Assembly: GCA_030710605.1 (NCBI GenBank)
Contig: CP092886.1
Location: 47,407,794-47,471,793 of the forward strand
Reading direction: 5' to 3'
Source of the DNA: Cordylochernes scorpioides
Lineage: Eukaryota > Arthropoda > Arachnida > Pseudoscorpiones > Chernetidae
DNA: 64,000 nucleotides
Part shown: positions 22,815 through 34,584 of the stretch, piece by piece
Layout of the letters: each line of letters opens with the position of its first letter
Numbering within the stretch: the stretch's first letter is position 1
Made by a program: the position numbers and the translations under genes
Notes under the pieces: model-generated
Told to the model about the DNA's origin: nothing
The model's database searches: none
The model's input: the letters and a program-made list of their open reading frames with translations, nothing else

Positions 22815-23364
22815 AGCGAGGCTCCTGAGTAGCCCAGGGTGGTCGGCCCTTTTGGAGCATTCTTGCTCTAGATCCAGGTTGTGGGAGATTTCTGGTCTTT
22901 ATATGGTGCATATTGGTTCTGGGCATTTCTATTTCTCGTGCTGTTTGGTAGTAGTTCCGGTAGGCTAGGTGCATTGGGCTAAGTCTTTTGAGTCTGGTTT
23001 TTGGTTTCCATTTTTGTATAAATTCTCCGGTTCTCTGTGATTTTGGTGCATTTACTCTCTTGTATATATAATCGGCAAAGCCGATTTTTCTCCTGTGTGT
23101 AAGAGGCAACAAGTTGGCCTCAATCTCTGCAATTTTGGTTGGACAGGTGATTCTGAGTCCACATATGATTCTCGCAGCACTGCTCTGTACCTGATCGATT
23201 TTATTCAGGTTGGTCTTGCTCGCTGTCTGCCACACTGGTTGGCCATATTCTAAGATTGGTCTGATAAGGGCCAGATATGTTTGGCGCAGAGTATCCCTAT
23301 CTGCGCCCCATTCATATCCAGATATTCTTTTCAGAATGTTAAGTCTCTTTTTTGCTCTTAACAC
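22801..23364 (-). pseudogene. Thumb/connection region of LINE L4
   Basis: This frame continues the RT: AKKRLNILKRISGYEWG, TLRQTYLALIRPILEYGQPVW and SSAARIICGLRITCP are standard post-RT motifs of I/Jockey-group LINEs. It connects to the RNase H frame at 22428-22814 through a frame change. Confidence 0.8.
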
Positions 23365-23441
23365 TGTCTGGTTGATATGGGGTCCATAGGTCAGTGAGGG
23401 GTCTAAAGTGACTCCTAGGTATTTGGGTGTCTGAGAAAATT

Positions 23442-25448
23442 TTATTTGATTGTTGTCATATTTGATATTTGGGGTCCATTTTTAAGGTGGTTGTTTATTG
23501 TAAATACTCCTACTTCGGATTTATTAGGGTTTATAATTAATTTCATTTTTTCCGCAAAGTATTGGAGTTTTTTCAGCGCCTTGTTTACATTTTTGTTTGC
23601 TTCCTTGAGATCTCTCTTTGAGGACCAGATGATTATGTCGTCGGCATAGAGAGCAAAGTCGCAGTATTTTGTGATTCTAGAGTCCATGTAATTCAGATAG
23701 ATTGAGAATAGTAGGGGGCTTAGTATGGATCCCTGAGGGAGTCCCTGGAAGAGCGTGCCAGTTTTTGATAGTTGTTCTTTGAAGTTAACCTGGAAGGTCC
23801 TTCCGGTCAGAAAGGATCCAATCCAACCCATCATCTTCCCCCTTATACCTAGTTTGTCCAGCTTCTTAATTAATCTTTCTTTCCACACTCTATCAAAAGC
23901 CTGGCTTAAGTCTATAAAAGCGGCTATGGTAGACTTGGTTGGTTTACTTTGGAAGTTGTCTTGAATTTTCTGTGTGAAGTAGAAAATCTGGTCTATTGTG
24001 TTATGATATTTTTTGAAAGCTGCCTGCTGTTTTGTAAGTACCTTGTTTTTGTTTAGGAAGTATTGCATTCTATTTAGTATCATGCGCTCCATAAGTTTGC
24101 ATGGTATGGAGGTTAGTGATATTGGTCTATAATTCTGTGGGTGGTTTTCTGTTTTTCCTGCTTTATGGATGGGGATTATGATTGCATGCTTCCATTCTTT
24201 AGGTAAGGTGCTGCTTGACCAGCTTAGATTAATTATGTGAAGGAGCTCTAAAATGGCGTTTGTTTCTAGGTGTTTTATCATTTTGGCTGATATGATGTCT
24301 GAACCTGGGGTTTTGTTATCATCTAATCTATTTATAGCTTCTTTTAGTTCATGAGGTAAAAATGGCTTGTGGAATAAGTCTTGGTGAGATGTTGTTTTGG
24401 CCTCGTTTCTTATCTTTTTTGATATGTGAAGTACTTTCTTATCTTGCCTCGTAAAGTTTAGTTTGGAGATTTGTGTATAGTAATCAGCAAAGAGGTTTGA
24501 TATTTGGGTTCGTTCTGTGAGTACGTTGCCATCTTTGTCTGTGAAGGTATTTGAGGTTGTTGAGTACGGAGTTTCTTGGTTTATAGATTTAATTAATTTC
24601 CAGAGTTTCGTATCTCTTGTATGTGGGCCTAGGTTGCTACAGATATCCCTCCACTTCCTCTGTTTTAGTTGATTTGCTTTCTGTCGCACTTGGGCCGAAA
24701 GTTTGTTGAGGTTTATTTTATTTTCAAGTTCATTGTTTTCCATGAGGTATTCTTGGGCCTGATTTCTTTGAGTTATTTCATTTTGTAGGCTGTTAATTGT
24801 TTCAATATATCCTGGGATGTATTGCTTTCTGTTTCCTCTGGGGATGGTTTTCTTGGCAGCTTTGAGTACTGTGGTTTTCCATTTTTTCCATTTACTATTT
24901 AATTGTTGTTTGTCATTCGTTATTTTTGGTGTGAGGTTGGATTCTTGTCTAAATTTGGTCCAATCTGCCTTTCTGTAATTCCAATAAAGTTTCTTGGGCA
25001 GTGCTTCCTCCTTTATTTCAGTTGCTGTTGTTGTAAGCAGGGGGAGATGGTCGCTCCCTACTCCCTCTAAGACTTGGGTGAGGGTCTGATGGGCTAGTTG
25101 TTGAGTAGTTATCACCAAATCCAGGGTTTGGGGAGTACCATAGGAGTTAGATACGTAGGTAGGTCCCTCAGAAATGCAAAGGAGATCAGTATTGTCCAGG
25201 TAGTTACTGAGTGCTTCTCCGCAGTTGTTTGTCTCATTGCAACCCCAGGTGGGGTGTTCGGAGTTGAAGTCTCCTAAAAGGATTGTTTTGTCTGTTAGAA
25301 GGTATGTAATTTGTTGAAGTTCTGGTCCTGGTTTATCTGGGGGGTGGTAGATATTGAAAAGTAGAATTGGTTCTCCTGTTTCCTGGTATAATTTTATTCC
25401 CTGTATTTCTGTCTGGTTTGTTGGGGGGATGATTATTTCTTCGAAGTT
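23442..25448 (-). pseudogene. Endonuclease C-terminus and reverse transcriptase of LINE L4
   Basis: The frame is open from the truncation point to 23442. The endonuclease end shows LLGDFNSEHPTWGC (about 25285-25245) and GVGSDHLPLL (about 25060), both part of the AP-endonuclease active site. The RT contains YRPISLTSIPCKLMER, QQAAFKKYHNTIDQI (FR of the usual motif changed), AAFIDLSQAFDRVW, GLPQGSILSPLLF and ALYADDIIIW (about 23655-23626) with both catalytic Asp present. The frame is lost at 23442 and continues at 22801-23364. A computed start at 25118 is only an internal codon. Confidence 0.85.
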
Positions 25449-26290
25449 TAGTTCACTCTGATACCTATGAAACTAATATAAACCTAGTTAAAGCATCTTT
25501 AGAACCTAGTCCTCAAAAAACAACAAGGAGGTTGTCTCAAGAGCTCAAAAGAACTATAACCTTCATCCAAAGATTGCTAAAAGTTCTTGGTTATAAGCCC
25601 TATATTTCTAAATTAATTAATGCACTTCATGAAGATGATTGGGATTGAAGGATGTAATTTTGTGAAAAAATGCTTTAAATGATCCAAAATGTAGAACATT
25701 TGCCTAATCAAATAATGTGGACTGATGAGGCTATTTTAAATTCATTGGCCATGTCAATTGGCATAATTGTGTTTATTGCGCTTCAGAAAATCCAAAAGTA
25801 GAAATTGAGAAGAAAGTTAATTCTCCTGGCTTAACTGTTTGCGGTGGAATTTGTTTGTAAGGAATAAATGGTCCTTACATTTTCGATGAAAGAGTAAATG
25901 GTGAGAATTATTTTAAAAGGTTGTAGGAATATATGCAGCTAAATTTAGTTGTAAAAAAACCTTTACCTCATGCAGGATGGTGCACCCGCCCATTACTTAA
26001 ACATTGTTAGAACATTTCTCAATGAAATTTTCCTTCAAAAATGGAATGGGCGCCATAGACCCATTAATTGATTTGCGTGATCATCTGATCTTATTCCGGC
26101 AGTTTTTTTTTGTGGGTTTATTTAAAAGTTAGAGTTATCATCGAAAACTTCACCCAAGACTCTAGAGCAAATGAAAATTGCACTAGAAGAATTTAATCGT
26201 ATTGATGCGGATTTATGTGATCGTGTTTGTCAAAGCTTCCCTAAAACACTTAGATTTTGTTTGAAAGCAAATGGAGGACATTTTTAATAA
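25449..26290 (+). pseudogene. Mariner-like transposase, catalytic half, multiply broken
   Basis: In shifting frames one can read LPNQIMWTDEA (first catalytic Asp), LYLMQDGAPAHY (second Asp block) and VRTFLNE followed by a degenerate SSDLIPA (third block). Several in-frame stops are present. The N-terminal part is on the far side of the LINE insertion (WSKQSESSAPSKSTITRIKNF near 21870). Confidence 0.65.
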
Positions 26291-26539
26291 CTATTAAATT
26301 AAATATATTTGAAAAAACTTTAACCTACATATTTCCTAAAATAAAATAGTTTTAATTTTTCATTCTAGTTTTCCTTTTAATTTTTAATATATAAATAAGA
26401 GGGTTCGCAACTTATGGGCCACCCTGTAGAATAATCTTGTGTAGAACTATAGTGACAATGAGAATGTATCATAAAAAAAAAAGTGCCACTCTTATAATCT
26501 GGGGATCCTTCGGAGATTATTTTAAATATTTAACAAGTA

Positions 26540-26720
26540 TTTTTACTTGTATTTTTAAATTATTTTTTTTCACACACACATAAATTATAAAAAGGCACAT
26601 GTGCTTCTGGTCAGGATATGCCTTCTTTATTTTTAATATCAACAACACCTGACCTTTTTATTATTTTTTTCTATATTTTTTCACATATATATACAATTGA
26701 AAAGATCAGAATTATACATA
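26540..26720 (+). repeat. Dispersed repeat with CACATGTGCTTCTGGTCAGG core
   Basis: The core at 26595-26620 is identical to that at 31505-31529; the flanking 50-60 bp are similar in the T-rich part (TTTTTTTCTATATTTTTTCACAT). It looks like a fragment of the foldback element described at 31380-31735. Confidence 0.45.
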
Positions 26721-26795
26721 AAATATTGTGTAAATTTTTCCAAGACATTTATGCAAAAATCTCAATTAAATCATAATAGCCCATCACTTCTTAGG

Positions 26796-27110
26796 GGGGG
26801 TCGGTGGAAGGCTGGTTAAACCATTTAGTTTTCGACCACTACGACCCAGGTTCGATTCCCGCATTGGACACTTTTTTCCAATTAAAAAAAAAATGCTTCA
26901 ATGGCCCCCGATTCTTGCAAAAGTCCAAACCCACCAGCGAGTGCAAGTAACCAAATGGGGCTCTGGCACATTTGTAAGTGCAAAGTTGAACTGCTTTTCG
27001 CATGTGTAGACATGTGGTGCGTTTACAGTAAAAGCAGTCGCTAACTACCCACCATTATTATCATGGCCTGTACCACGTGTACTAGGGATAATAATAAAAA
27101 AAAATCTTAT
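26796..27110 (+). mobile_element. SINE family 1, tRNA-derived
   Basis: The head is GGGGGGTCGGTGGAAGGCTG, then the B-box-like GGTTCGATTCCCGCA (26851-26865), CCACCAGCGAGTGCAAGTAACC, an ACATGTG palindrome and the tail ACTAGGGATAATAATAAAAA. The split promoter and A-rich tail identify a tRNA-derived SINE. Other copies: 8196-8450, 32030-32310, 50034-50165 (3' part) and 62391-62670. Confidence 0.75.
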
Positions 27111-27439
27111 AGACCATGCCTTAAAACTAGCTACACTTCAAATTAGGATCAAGCGACCATCTTATAAAAAAAAATATTTTTAAAAGCTCTCGATTGTTTT
27201 AGAGAAAAACAAATTTCAGTAAGCTATAAGATCTATCTGCCCAAGGTGAGTCACAATATATCTAAATAATTTCGATTTTTATATCAGGGATATTAGTATA
27301 TATTACGAAGGTAACAAATATACATTTTATTTTAAGTTATATTCATATGAAAATGAAACCATTTAAATTTTTAAATAGTAAAACAACTTGATTTTTTTCA
27401 TATAAATAAATCAAAAGTTAGTATAAGTGTGCGTGTTCT

Positions 27440-27760
27440 ATTGTATGAGTGAATGTGTGTAATAAAATTCAAGATTATTATCAATTTTCTATTATTAAGC
27501 TATATATTCGATTACATCAATTGTATATATCATAAGTATATATACAAAAACAAAATAAATATTATAATCATAATTCATATATATAAGCTATTAAGGAAAT
27601 TAGAATGTTTTGGCGCTATTATTTATGGAGAGGAAATTTCTATTTATTCTACTTTAATGAGAAAAAGATTAGGAAGCTCTGTCTCAGAAGTGAGGAACCC
27701 TCCAAACAGCTCATCTCTACCCTCATTAAGACAGAATAGCTTTAAAATACAATGAAATAA
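27440..27760 (+). other. Unidentified stretch with a short Ser-rich reading frame
   Basis: At 27658-27755 a frame reads MRKRLGSSVSEVRNPPNSSS and then SLPSLRQNSFKIQ, less AT-rich than the flanking DNA. The composition looks protein-like, but no splice sites or homology are evident. It may be an exon or chance. Confidence 0.2.
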
Positions 27761-27927
27761 TGCTAAATCATTTGCATGGTACACTAATGATATGAAACAT
27801 CTATGGATCAAGAGATACATCGAGGGAAGCATTTTTCAAAAACAGTGGAGAAAATTACAAATTTCTATCAACATAAAAAAGGCATATATACAAAATAATA
27901 TATAGTTATTAAATTATAAAATATATT

Positions 27928-28088
27928 CAGTGTAACCTGTCTATAGCACCCCCTCTTGAGACTCACCAAAATAGGGTGCTATAGAGAGGGGATGATATAG
28001 ACAAGTCACTTTTAATGTAAATCGCATCGTACTATGTATTTAAAATCGGGCGCTATAGAGAGGAAGGCGCTATAGACAGGTTTTACTG
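27928..28088 (+). mobile_element. Small pogo-like MITE
   Basis: 161 bp with inverted ends CAGTGTAACCTGTCTATAGC and GCTATAGACAGGTTTTACTG. Each end is followed inside by copies of GCGCTATAGAGAGG. The flanks are TT and CA, so the TA duplication has decayed. Confidence 0.65.
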
Positions 28089-28224
28089 CATTTAATTTTT
28101 TCAAAGTAATTTGTAGAAAATGCTATTGTGGGAGTTTGATTGGATCACACACAAACAAAATAAATATATGCTATGCCTGAGTATATGAACATATATAATT
28201 TGTTATATCTATTGAATATAGGAA

Positions 28225-28425
28225 GGTAACAGAAACAGGCCGTAATAAAGAGCTTCAGTTGTCATTTGGTACGGGACTGTGTATTCACCAAGTAGTTGGT
28301 TTATTTCACAGCTAACCATCGCTCGGACGGCCGTTCCCCTATCACCAGCTGGGGACCCGTCCGGCAGCAGTGACCCCTGCCCCTGGGACACAGCCCAGTA
28401 CCGGATGGTGTGTAATAATTTTTTT
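28225..28425 (-). repeat. GC-rich retroposon head fragment
   Basis: On the minus strand CCGGTACTGGGCTGTGTCCC...GACGGGTCCCCAGCTGGTGATAGGGGAACGG resembles the head of the retroposon at 7515-7940. A run of T at 28420-28429 lies before it on the plus strand. Confidence 0.4.
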
Positions 28426-28936
28426 TTTTAGCTCTCATGGTCATTTGGCTTCAGTTTTTATATTTATGATGATTTTATATTTTAAAAGAATTTTTCATTA
28501 TTTGTTTTATATTTTAGTAAAATAACAGATTACTTGGGCATGTATTTATATTCCTTATTCATTTTTTCCTAACAGCTATTCAACACAAAAAAAAAGGGAG
28601 GTAAAACAAATATATGGCATAGAGAAAGAATGTTTTCATATAAATAAGTCAACAAATAATATATATATATTTATAAGTAAAACATATATTAAAATAGAAT
28701 AACATTGTGCATATTTAAAACCTATTAATATTATTTAATTGTTAAATCGATATATTTTTTAAATATTAATTTATTAGCATAAGAAATCTTTGTCCAATTT
28801 CAAAAATATAATAAAAATTATTGCGAATAAATTTCAAATTTTATCTTTAAATATATATATATCAAAATATAAAAGAGAAATGATTAAATCATATATATAT
28901 ATTAACAAAAATGATAAAACGATATTTTTTTTACTC

Positions 28937-29830
28937 CATTACAATAACCCAAACAGAAACTATTCCTTATTACCCTGAAAAAAATACTAAACAAGAATTA
29001 TGAATTTGGAAGGAAGAATTTCACCTTTCACTTTGATTTTAAACTTTAAATCTTATTTCAAATGAAAAAAAAAACAACTCAGATATTGTTATTTAAAAAT
29101 TAAAAAAATCATTGAATAATATACATTTGGCACATACTGTGAAAATGTCCCAGCGTTAAGGTAATATTTTGACCTATTTTAATTATAAAAATATTATATC
29201 TGGAACAATAAATAAATTACACAATTTCCTAATATTAATAGTTTACAAATTTAGGTTTAGTTTACATAAAATATTCCTTAGTGCCATCTAGTTAAGGGTG
29301 AAACAAAAATTAAAAATTATGATGTAAAAGAGAAGGATTCTGCCTTTCACTTTGATTTTAAACTTCAAATTCAATATTTCAAATGGAAAAAAAAAAACTC
29401 AGATATTGTTATTTAAAATAAAAAGGAATGAAACATATATTTAGCAATTACTGTGAAAAGGTCCTAGCATAAAAGTATTTATTTGACTTATTTTAATTAT
29501 AAAAATATTATTTGTTGAACAATAGATATATTACACTATTTCCTAATATTAATAGTTTACAAATTGTTAATAAACGATATCGAATATTTTTCAACAGAAC
29601 TTTTCATAACAAAAGTGATACGACTATATATTTCATTCCATTACAATAACCAAAACAGAAACTATTCCTTAGTGCCCTGAAAAAAATACGAAACAAAAAT
29701 TATGAAGAAGGGAAGGATTTTGACCTTCACTTTGATTTTAAAATTTAAATTCTATATTTCAAATGGGAAAAAACCAACTCGGACATTATTATTTAAAATA
29801 AAAAAGGGAATATACAGATAAATATATATT
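28937..29830 (+). repeat. Three imperfect AT-rich tandem units of about 320-380 bp
   Basis: The phrase CACTTTGATTTTAAA recurs near 29026, 29350 and 29726; AACTC(A/G)GA(T/C)ATT(A/G)TTATTT follows each. ATTCCTTA(T/G)T marks each start. They are diverged and noncoding. The surrounding 28430-28936 and 29831-31370 are AT-rich sequence in which no gene or element was recognised. Confidence 0.5.
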
Positions 29831-31379
29831 TAAACTTTGAAAACTAATACATTTCCTGAAATTATTTTCTATCATTATTTAAATATAATGTTTAAAAAAA
29901 CCATTTTAAAATAATTGACACTGGCTTATATTTGAATATTTTAAAAAGACCGGAATTTTAAAATATGTATTAACTCTATTTTGTGAATTTTTAAATTAAT
30001 TTTTGAATTTAACAAATAAATTTTTAAAAGGCAAATATGCAGTATCTTATAATATTGAATAAATTAACAATATTTTCAAAATATCATGTTATTTAAAAGA
30101 ATCGGAACATTTGAATTTAGATTTCTAAAATATCTGTCTATATATCTTAATTTAACATTTTAAAATTATTCTTTTTTTTTGCTTAGGTTTTAACAATTTT
30201 TCAGAGTATTTTTATTATAATTGGAAGTAGTAGGATATTTTCTTAATTACTATTTGGTGATAGTATTTATTAAATGCTATTCAAACTTGAATGAATCATA
30301 TATTTTGGTTTAATAACAGAAGAAAAGTTATAAAAATAGGAAATATAAAACAAGAATCCTGTAAATAAACTTCCTATATAAATATTAATTAGGTAATAAA
30401 AATTTATACTAATTTATGTTATTATTTTTTAATTATTTAGATATATTTTTACTATTACACAAAACGAATTATTTCAACAAAAATATTTAACAATATATAA
30501 CACGTATATAAAAAATAAAATGGGGAAATCAATATATGGGATTGATAATAGATTTCAAAGGGCATTTAAAATTTTTTAAAAAAGCAGTGATAAAATATAT
30601 AATTGCAAATATTTAACCGCATATTTTAAAAAATATTTATAATTTTTATCAATAAAAAAAGTACGATGGAAATCAAAGTAACGCATTGAATATGAAATTA
30701 ACAATTTGAAAAAGTAATAATAAAAATCAGGTAAAAAGTTTCTTTTGATATTGAATTTGCAAGCTTTCGAGCAAATATACTGCTCTTTAATGGCTAATAC
30801 TTTATGTTCAATCTCTAAATAATCTTTATACAAAATAATTGAAAAACTTTTGTCATTGGCATGTGCTTTAACATGCAATAACAAAAGTTTTACAATTATT
30901 TTGTTTAAATATTAAAAAAGGATTGTACATAGAGTATTAGCCTGTTGAAGAGCAGTATATTTTCTCGGAAGATTGCAAATTCAAAATTAAAAGAAACTTT
31001 TTATCTGATTTTTCTTTTTCAATTAATTTCTGGGAAACTATTGCTCACATAAATTAATAATTGTTATTGAAAATGATCTATTAATTTATATCGATATCAT
31101 ATTTTTCAAAAATATATTTATTGATATATTATTTAAATTTATATATATTTTTGACAGAGAAAAATTATGTTTTAGATTGAATCATATTATTCATATGAAG
31201 GTTATATATATAATTCTTTGCAGGACTTGAAGATAAACCTGAAACATACAAAGCGTTTTAATAATACATCAAATTCAGAATATATTAATATAAATATTTT
31301 TTTAAATACCGAAAATACATTTAAAAAATGAAGGCTTTAGTAAATACAATTTATATAAAAAGGCCTTTAATTAAAAAGA

Positions 31380-31735
31380 CATATATTGGATAAAAATATA
31401 ATTTACTTTACTAATATTCCAGTTGCTGAACGCCAACCTTTTTCAAGGTATTATAATATATTAAGGTGTAAAAAAATTTTGATTGCGCTCTGCAATCTAA
31501 AAAGCACATGTGCTTCTGGTCAGGATATGATTTAATTATTCATTATACATACACCTACCGTTTCATTTTATATTTTTTTCTATTGTTTTTTCATATTAAT
31601 GTGTGTTAACCTACATTTATTGACACACATTAATATGTTATAATACTTTGAAAAAGGTTGGCATTCAGCCAACTGAAATATTAGTAAAATAAATTATATT
31701 TTGTTCCAATTTATGCCTTTTCAATTAAAGATCTA
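31380..31735. mobile_element. Foldback element with long inverted arms
   Basis: The left arm (AATATTCCAGTTGCTGAACGCCAACCT...) and the right arm (AAGGTTGGCATTCAGCCAACTGAAATATT...) are inverted copies of about 90 bp around a core with CACATGTGCTTCTGGTCAGG. One more single arm is at 48805-48905. No coding potential. Confidence 0.55.
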
Positions 31736-31921
31736 TTTATGGATTGTTTTAAAAAAAAAACTTAATAAACTAAAACAGTTTTAAATAAAAGATTTCTGTT
31801 CTTCAAATAGATTTCTATCTTCAGACTATGGTATACACAGTAATAGAAAGTAATATCTCTTCAAACACAAATCAAGTGGTGAATAGGTCAGATTTATATC
31901 ACAATTAAAATAGAAGATTAA

Positions 31922-32310
31922 CTTCTTTCTTATCTCCATTTAATCATATTAAGGTATCAAGCTTTGATGGCGTCTGCTGAGTATGAGTAGAGCTCATCAA
32001 TGGATGAGCCAATACAGGCAATGATGTGGTTTGGTTTGTGGAAGGATGGTCTAAACTGTATGTTTTCGACCGCTACGACCCGGGTTCGATTCCTGCATTG
32101 GGCACTTTTTTCTGATAAAAAAATGCTTCAATGGCCCCCGATTCTTGCAAAAGTTCAACCCCACCAGCGAGTGCAAGTAACCAAATGGGGCTCTGCCATA
32201 TTTGTAAGTGAAAAGTCGAACTTACAGTAAAAGCAGTCGCCTTCTTCTATCCATCATGATTATCATGGCTTGTTCTACTTGTACTAGGAATTAGCAAAAA
32301 AATGTGGTTT
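31922..32310 (+). repeat. SINE family 2 tail fragment joined to SINE family 1 copy
   Basis: 31922-31980 matches the tail end of family 2 (CTTCTTTCTTATCTCC...). After about 45 bp, a family 1 copy runs from 32030 with GGTTCGATTCCTGCA (32083-32097) to the 3' part near 32310; its head is partly eroded. Confidence 0.55.
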
Positions 32311-32332
32311 CGGGTTGAGAATTGCACTTAGT

Positions 32333-32396
32333 TCACAGCGGAAAAACCTTGCAACCATTCTGGAAGGTCATTACCCATAGATGACCATACCTATGT
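32333..32396 (-). other. Candidate terminal exon X8 of a minus-strand gene
   Basis: A strong acceptor (CAACTGTCTTTGATTTCCAG) precedes 32396 on the minus strand. The only long open phase takes one base to finish a codon, reads HRYGHLWVMTFQNGCK, VFPL and then TGA at 32333-32335. That phase fits the end of candidate exon X7 (two bases left over). No polyadenylation signal was seen, since a SINE follows. The product is not recognised. Confidence 0.35.
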
Positions 32397-33114
32397 CTGG
32401 AAATCAAAGACAGTTGATAGAGAATTATAACATATACTATCCATCAAAATATACCTACCTTATTTTAAATATAAATTGCTTAATTCTTTATTATTCATTG
32501 AGGCCGAAGTCACAGGAGAGCTGTCTGCAACATAAAGGTTTATTCGGCTGATTGATTAGAATACAGAATCCTTAACTTATTTATAAAAAGAAAAAGTAGA
32601 CAAACCTAATATTTTATTTGTGTATCTATTGTTTCAAAATTAATGACAAGATATTCCCCTTTGATTTCAATTAATAAAAAATATATTAGGATAATAATAA
32701 TTATTTTTTAAATAGTCAATATAATGTATGAAATATAAATACATATTTGTTTCAAAGATTCCCTTTTCAAATCTTATTACTTCTGATTTGCAGGAAAAAA
32801 CCTTTTAATTTATTTTAAATAATATACTAGGCCTCCACTTTACCAAACACATCTCACATACAGTCTGGGTTGAATATAATATAATATATATATATATTAA
32901 ATGAATTTCAAAAATAACATTCACACATAGCACCATCTCATCTATATATGTGAAAATATGAATTTATGAATCTATTTAAGCTAATTATTTTGCTCTAAAT
33001 TTGAAAGATATATTTTACAACCACCAAACGTAATGAGGAAAATATTATTTTGGTTTGTTGGGTGTAAATTTGTCATTTAAATATAGAAAAATATTTTCCC
33101 AAATTAATAACAAG

Positions 33115-33487
33115 TCTTCTTTTTATTTCTTATCTCCACTCAACCATATTAGGGTATCAAGTTGTGACCCTTGATGGTGTCTGTTTTACAACTATCATAA
33201 TTGGGGAAAGAAAAATGCGTCTGCCTTTGTCATTAAAATTGGGAACACTACTCAGTGGCAGGTCGACTTAGCTTCAAAAGAAATGGCCGCCACTGACATG
33301 AGGAACAGACGCCATGTGCAGCGGTTCCTATCAAAGAGTACAAACGCTGCTCATCGTATCCCTGGATTATGAGCCCTTACAGGGTACTATCAGCCTGACC
33401 AGCTGAGCCCAGGTTTTTTACCGAACTTGTTACTGCTCCCTCTCCTCCCCCCTTTTCATCAGGGTTTGGGACTGGCAAAGGCAGAGT
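33115..33487 (-). mobile_element. SINE family 2
   Basis: The minus-strand copy runs from GCCTTTGCCAGTCCCAAACC to the tail GATAAGAAATAAAAAGAAG. It lies about 90 bp below the candidate exon X7, within what would be an intron. Confidence 0.7.
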
Positions 33488-33574
33488 TGGCAGAGGTTAA
33501 GTACAAGCTAAACCATACAACCACCCAATTTGCCCAAGACTACCATGAACAATCTGTCTTAAGGAAATACTCAC

Positions 33575-33641
33575 TTCATCTGAGAATATGCTGGACTGGG
33601 CAAGATTACCATCACTTCACCACCCACAATCAACATCGAAT
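33575..33641 (-). other. Candidate coding exon X7
   Basis: The 67-bp block has an acceptor (TTATTTTATTTGAAACAG) and a donor (GATGAA then GTGAGT). Only one phase is open, needing two bases to finish the first codon: SMLIVGGEVMVILPSPAYSQ and M, leaving AA. This fits exon E5 upstream (one base left over) and X8 downstream. The protein is not recognised. Confidence 0.4.
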
Positions 33642-33939
33642 CTGTTTCAAATAAAATAATCTATTTTGTTCAATATTATCTCTCTCTTTCCTCCACAAAT
33701 TACACATGGGCAATTTATCATAAATACGAAAGTCTTTGCTACATCCCATTTTACCTTCATCTTATGTACTATCGAATATAAGAAATCCTTACTTAGATTT
33801 TATAGAAAATTCGGGAGTTAAAAATAAATATTTTAAATATCTAAACAAAAACTTCAGGAAGGAACGTAAGCAAACGTTCCAATTCAGTTATATATATATT
33901 ATATCTAAAAATAATTTACCAGAAAATATTTCTCCTCAC

Positions 33940-33999
33940 CTTATGATGGATGATGCAAAAATGAAGAAGAAGAAGGGAAGGATTTCGATCTTGTTCGAT
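33940..33999 (-). other. Candidate exon X6, possibly a stop-bearing alternative exon
   Basis: The 60-bp block is bounded by CAATGGTGTTTCAG and AAG-GTGAGG. In phase 0 it is open (IEQDRNPSLLLLHFCIIHHK). In the phase required after E5 it ends in TAA just before the donor. It could therefore be an alternative exon that truncates the product when included. Confidence 0.35.
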
Positions 34000-34531
34000 C
34001 TGAAACACCATTGACCATTTACTCTACATCAATATTGTACTTTATTGTGAAGCAAAAAATGGCTGATTAATACAAGTTAGATATATTTTTAAAAACATAT
34101 TGGTATTTATCCTTTAAACTATTTTAATGGTGAAAACAAAAATATAATACTACAGTAAATGCAAAATACCACAAATTATTAATTTAAAAAAGGATCTCTT
34201 ATTATTATTATTGAATCAGTGCTAGGTTCACAAATATCTATATATATATATTTTTCAAAATTATTTATAACTCTTCGTGGTTAAAACTATTTCTCTTTAA
34301 TACACAAATAAAAATAGTTGTTTATATATTGTTTTATAAGACTTAGGTAAGGCCATTATTTTTTAAAATGTATATGGGAATATTTTCCTATGGATCCTTT
34401 TTCAATTTTATATAATATATTAACTGTATATTAAGAAAAATAATTATATACATGCATTATATTTTGATATATAATAATACATTGTCAATTAATTGAAAAT
34501 CAACTTTCTTTCAAATATAAAAGCAGCTCAC

Positions 34532-34584
34532 CGGAAAGGTTCAATTTTTCTCTCATTTTTCTAATGTACTCTTGTGATGCTTTT
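34532..34584 (-). other. Candidate coding exon E5
   Basis: This 53-bp block has a near-ideal acceptor (ATTTATTAACTGG then TATTTTTTGTTTCAG, including a possible branch site TTAAC) and a donor CCG-GTGAGC. Only one phase is open: KASQEYIRKMREKLNLS with one base before and one after. The peptide is strongly amphipathic and faintly resembles helix 2 of bHLH proteins, which is too short a match to name a family. Confidence 0.45.

Larger units (their letters stand above)
21982..25448 (-). mobile_element. Non-LTR retrotransposon L4 (I/Jockey-group), 5' truncated
   Basis: The element begins on the minus strand inside the endonuclease near 25448 and ends in poly(A), seen as 13 T at 21982-21994. It is inserted in a mariner transposase pseudogene, whose two halves it separates. 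The domain order is endonuclease (C-terminal half), RT, thumb, RNase H and a short tail, which fits LINEs that carry RNase H. Frames change at about 23440, 22805 and 22420, so the copy is dead but only mildly decayed. Confidence 0.85.
21288..26426 (+). mobile_element. Decayed mariner/Tc1-like element, host for two insertions
   Basis: The ends are TA-CAAGGTGGCCCGTAAGTT and AACTTATGGGCCACCCTG-TA, a terminal inverted repeat with TA duplication. Transposase pieces lie on both sides of the inserts: a helix-turn-helix part near 21830-21960 and the catalytic part at 25460-26290. Without the SINE (21335-21700) and the LINE (21982-25448) the element would be about 1.3 kb, a normal mariner length. Confidence 0.75.

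Noticed and set aside
23446-23964. Plus-strand frames over the LINE RT
   Set aside because: They are antisense shadows of the minus-strand RT.
26851-26865. GGTTCGATTCC B boxes at 26.85, 32.08 and 62.44 kb as tRNA genes
   Set aside because: They belong to a repeated SINE with an A-rich tail and no cloverleaf acceptor stem; only 55767 folds as a tRNA.
28937-29830. Regular spacing considered as a CRISPR-like array
   Set aside because: Units are long, diverged and without unique spacers, in a eukaryotic setting.
30576-30884. Hydrophobic frame in AT-rich DNA
   Set aside because: Composed mainly of Phe, Tyr, Lys, Ile and Leu codons, as expected by chance at this AT content; no splice or start context.
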